The notes below the pieces were generated by a model. It did no database searches and had not been told where the DNA came from. It saw only the letters and a program-made list of their open reading frames with translations. The translations under genes and the position numbers were made by a program. A DNA stretch of 6,823 nucleotides from an uncultured Ruminococcus sp. (GTDB lineage Bacteria; Bacillota; Clostridia; Oscillospirales; Acutalibacteraceae), in NCBI GenBank assembly GCA_902797525.1, contig CADBSZ010000148.1:1-6823 (forward strand), written 5' to 3'. Below, one piece after another: positions 6,608-6,823 of this stretch. Every line of letters starts with the position of its first letter. Within the stretch, counting starts at the first letter, position 1.

Positions 6608-6646
6608 TTTTAATAAAGTCTTTTCGTGAATTTTTTTCATTTTTTT
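6608..6646 (-). promoter_or_regulatory. Spaced A-tracts upstream of the hprK promoter (possible UP-like or curved DNA)
   Basis: On the minus strand, four A-runs lie at plus positions 6640-6646 (7), 6631-6637 (7), 6621-6624 (4) and 6608-6611 (4). Their centres are about 9 to 13 bp apart, close to one helical turn. They end about 8 bp upstream of the better -35-like box. Such A-tracts upstream of promoters are known to bend DNA or contact the RNA polymerase alpha subunit. The role here is inferred from position and composition only. Confidence 0.35.
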
Positions 6647-6663
6647 ATGAATTTAAGGGCAAG

Positions 6664-6675
6664 TTTATGCATAAA
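6664..6675. repeat. 12-bp perfect palindrome over a stop codon
   Basis: TTTATGCATAAA reads identically on both strands and includes the TAA stop of the upstream partial gene. It has no loop and no following T-run, so it is not an intrinsic terminator. It could be a small protein-binding site or chance in an AT-rich stretch; nothing else supports a function. Confidence 0.3.
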
Positions 6676-6823
6676 TGGAGACAGTTGACACCTTCAGCTC
6701 CTTGTCGGCGGTGATATACGGCACGGTAAAGCCTTTTTTGTTCCCTGCGGCGTAGCTGTTAAACACCGAAAGATAGTCGATTTTAACCTCGGGACGCTGC
6801 TGCTTGCAAAGCAAAATCTGCTG
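6665..6823 (-). CDS. C-terminal end of an unidentified protein, possibly Ger(x)C-like (partial)
   Basis: An open frame enters from the high-coordinate edge and runs 52 codons to a TAA at 6665-6667; its start lies outside the window. The visible protein is mixed hydrophobic and charged with no membrane segment. It contains LSVFNSYAAG, then GFTVPYITADKELKVSTVSIYA just before the stop in two adjoining stretches (GFTVPYITAD, KELKVSTVSIYA). The pattern 'VPYI-x-charged-LKV-x-aliphatic' recalls the part of Ger(x)C spore-germination lipoproteins where a P-x-I strand precedes 'G-x-A-v-F'. In those proteins the chain continues for a few hundred residues, whereas this one stops there, so it would be a truncated member or something unrelated. 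The ORF is open across the whole visible stretch and reads in the same direction as hprK, which favours a real gene. The family guess is weak and made by eye. Confidence 0.5.
   Translation of the reverse strand, partial: QQILLCKQQRPEVKIDYLSVFNSYAAGNKKGFTVPYITADKELKVSTVSIYA

Noticed and set aside
6636..6651. TTCAT/ATGAA inverted repeat with a T-rich centre as an intrinsic terminator of the upstream gene
   Set aside because: The stem is only 5 weak A/T-rich pairs and there is no proper T-run after it on the minus strand. No terminator is supported here.
1..6823. tRNA, rRNA, CRISPR arrays, transposase genes, phage genes or attachment sites
   Set aside because: I looked on both strands and saw none. 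The window is filled by conserved chromosomal genes.

Overview
The window is a tightly packed, single-strand (minus) run of seven recognisable bacterial genes, read from high to low coordinates: hprK, murB, rapZ, whiA, xseB, ispA and dxs. The dxs gene runs off the low-coordinate edge without its C-terminus. The tail of one further minus-strand gene enters at the high-coordinate edge. HPr kinase/phosphorylase, a WhiA sporulation-type regulator, a short type of MurB without extra loops and strong AGGAGG-type ribosome binding sites all point to a low-GC-lineage Gram-positive (Bacillota). The xseB-ispA-dxs and hprK-murB-rapZ-whiA orders fit Clostridia. Coding DNA looks moderately GC-rich by eye, so an Oscillospiraceae/Ruminococcaceae-like gut anaerobe is a reasonable but unproven guess.

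Layout. 6665-6823: last 52 codons of an unidentified gene, faintly like the N-terminal domain of Ger(x)C spore-germination lipoproteins. 6534-6664: AT-rich spacer with spaced A-tracts and two TATAAT boxes on the minus strand, the likely promoter of the operon. 5568-6533 hprK; 4634-5539 murB; 3755-4618 rapZ; 2814-3746 whiA (GTG start); 2588-2821 xseB; 1732-2604 ispA; 1-1659 dxs. Gaps from hprK to ispA are 28 nt or less or are overlaps (8 nt for whiA/xseB, 17 nt for xseB/ispA), and twice the stop codon of one gene lies inside the Shine-Dalgarno of the next. The only sizeable internal gap, 72 nt between ispA and dxs, holds two near-perfect inverted repeats and no clear Shine-Dalgarno for dxs. No stretch over 300 bases lacks a gene.

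How the genes may work together. dxs and ispA make the first MEP-pathway intermediate and farnesyl diphosphate, a precursor of the undecaprenyl carrier. murB makes UDP-MurNAc, the sugar half of lipid II. hprK governs carbon catabolite control through HPr, and rapZ is a nucleotide-binding regulator linked in E. coli to amino-sugar supply. The cluster therefore joins carbon sensing to cell-envelope precursor supply, with whiA (cell division/sporulation regulator) and xseB (exonuclease VII small subunit) in the same transcript.

I see no undescribed system. The content is conserved housekeeping. The observations worth a second look are the structured ispA-dxs gap, the absence of yvcK/mgfK and xseA from their usual places, and the short unidentified gene end upstream of hprK.
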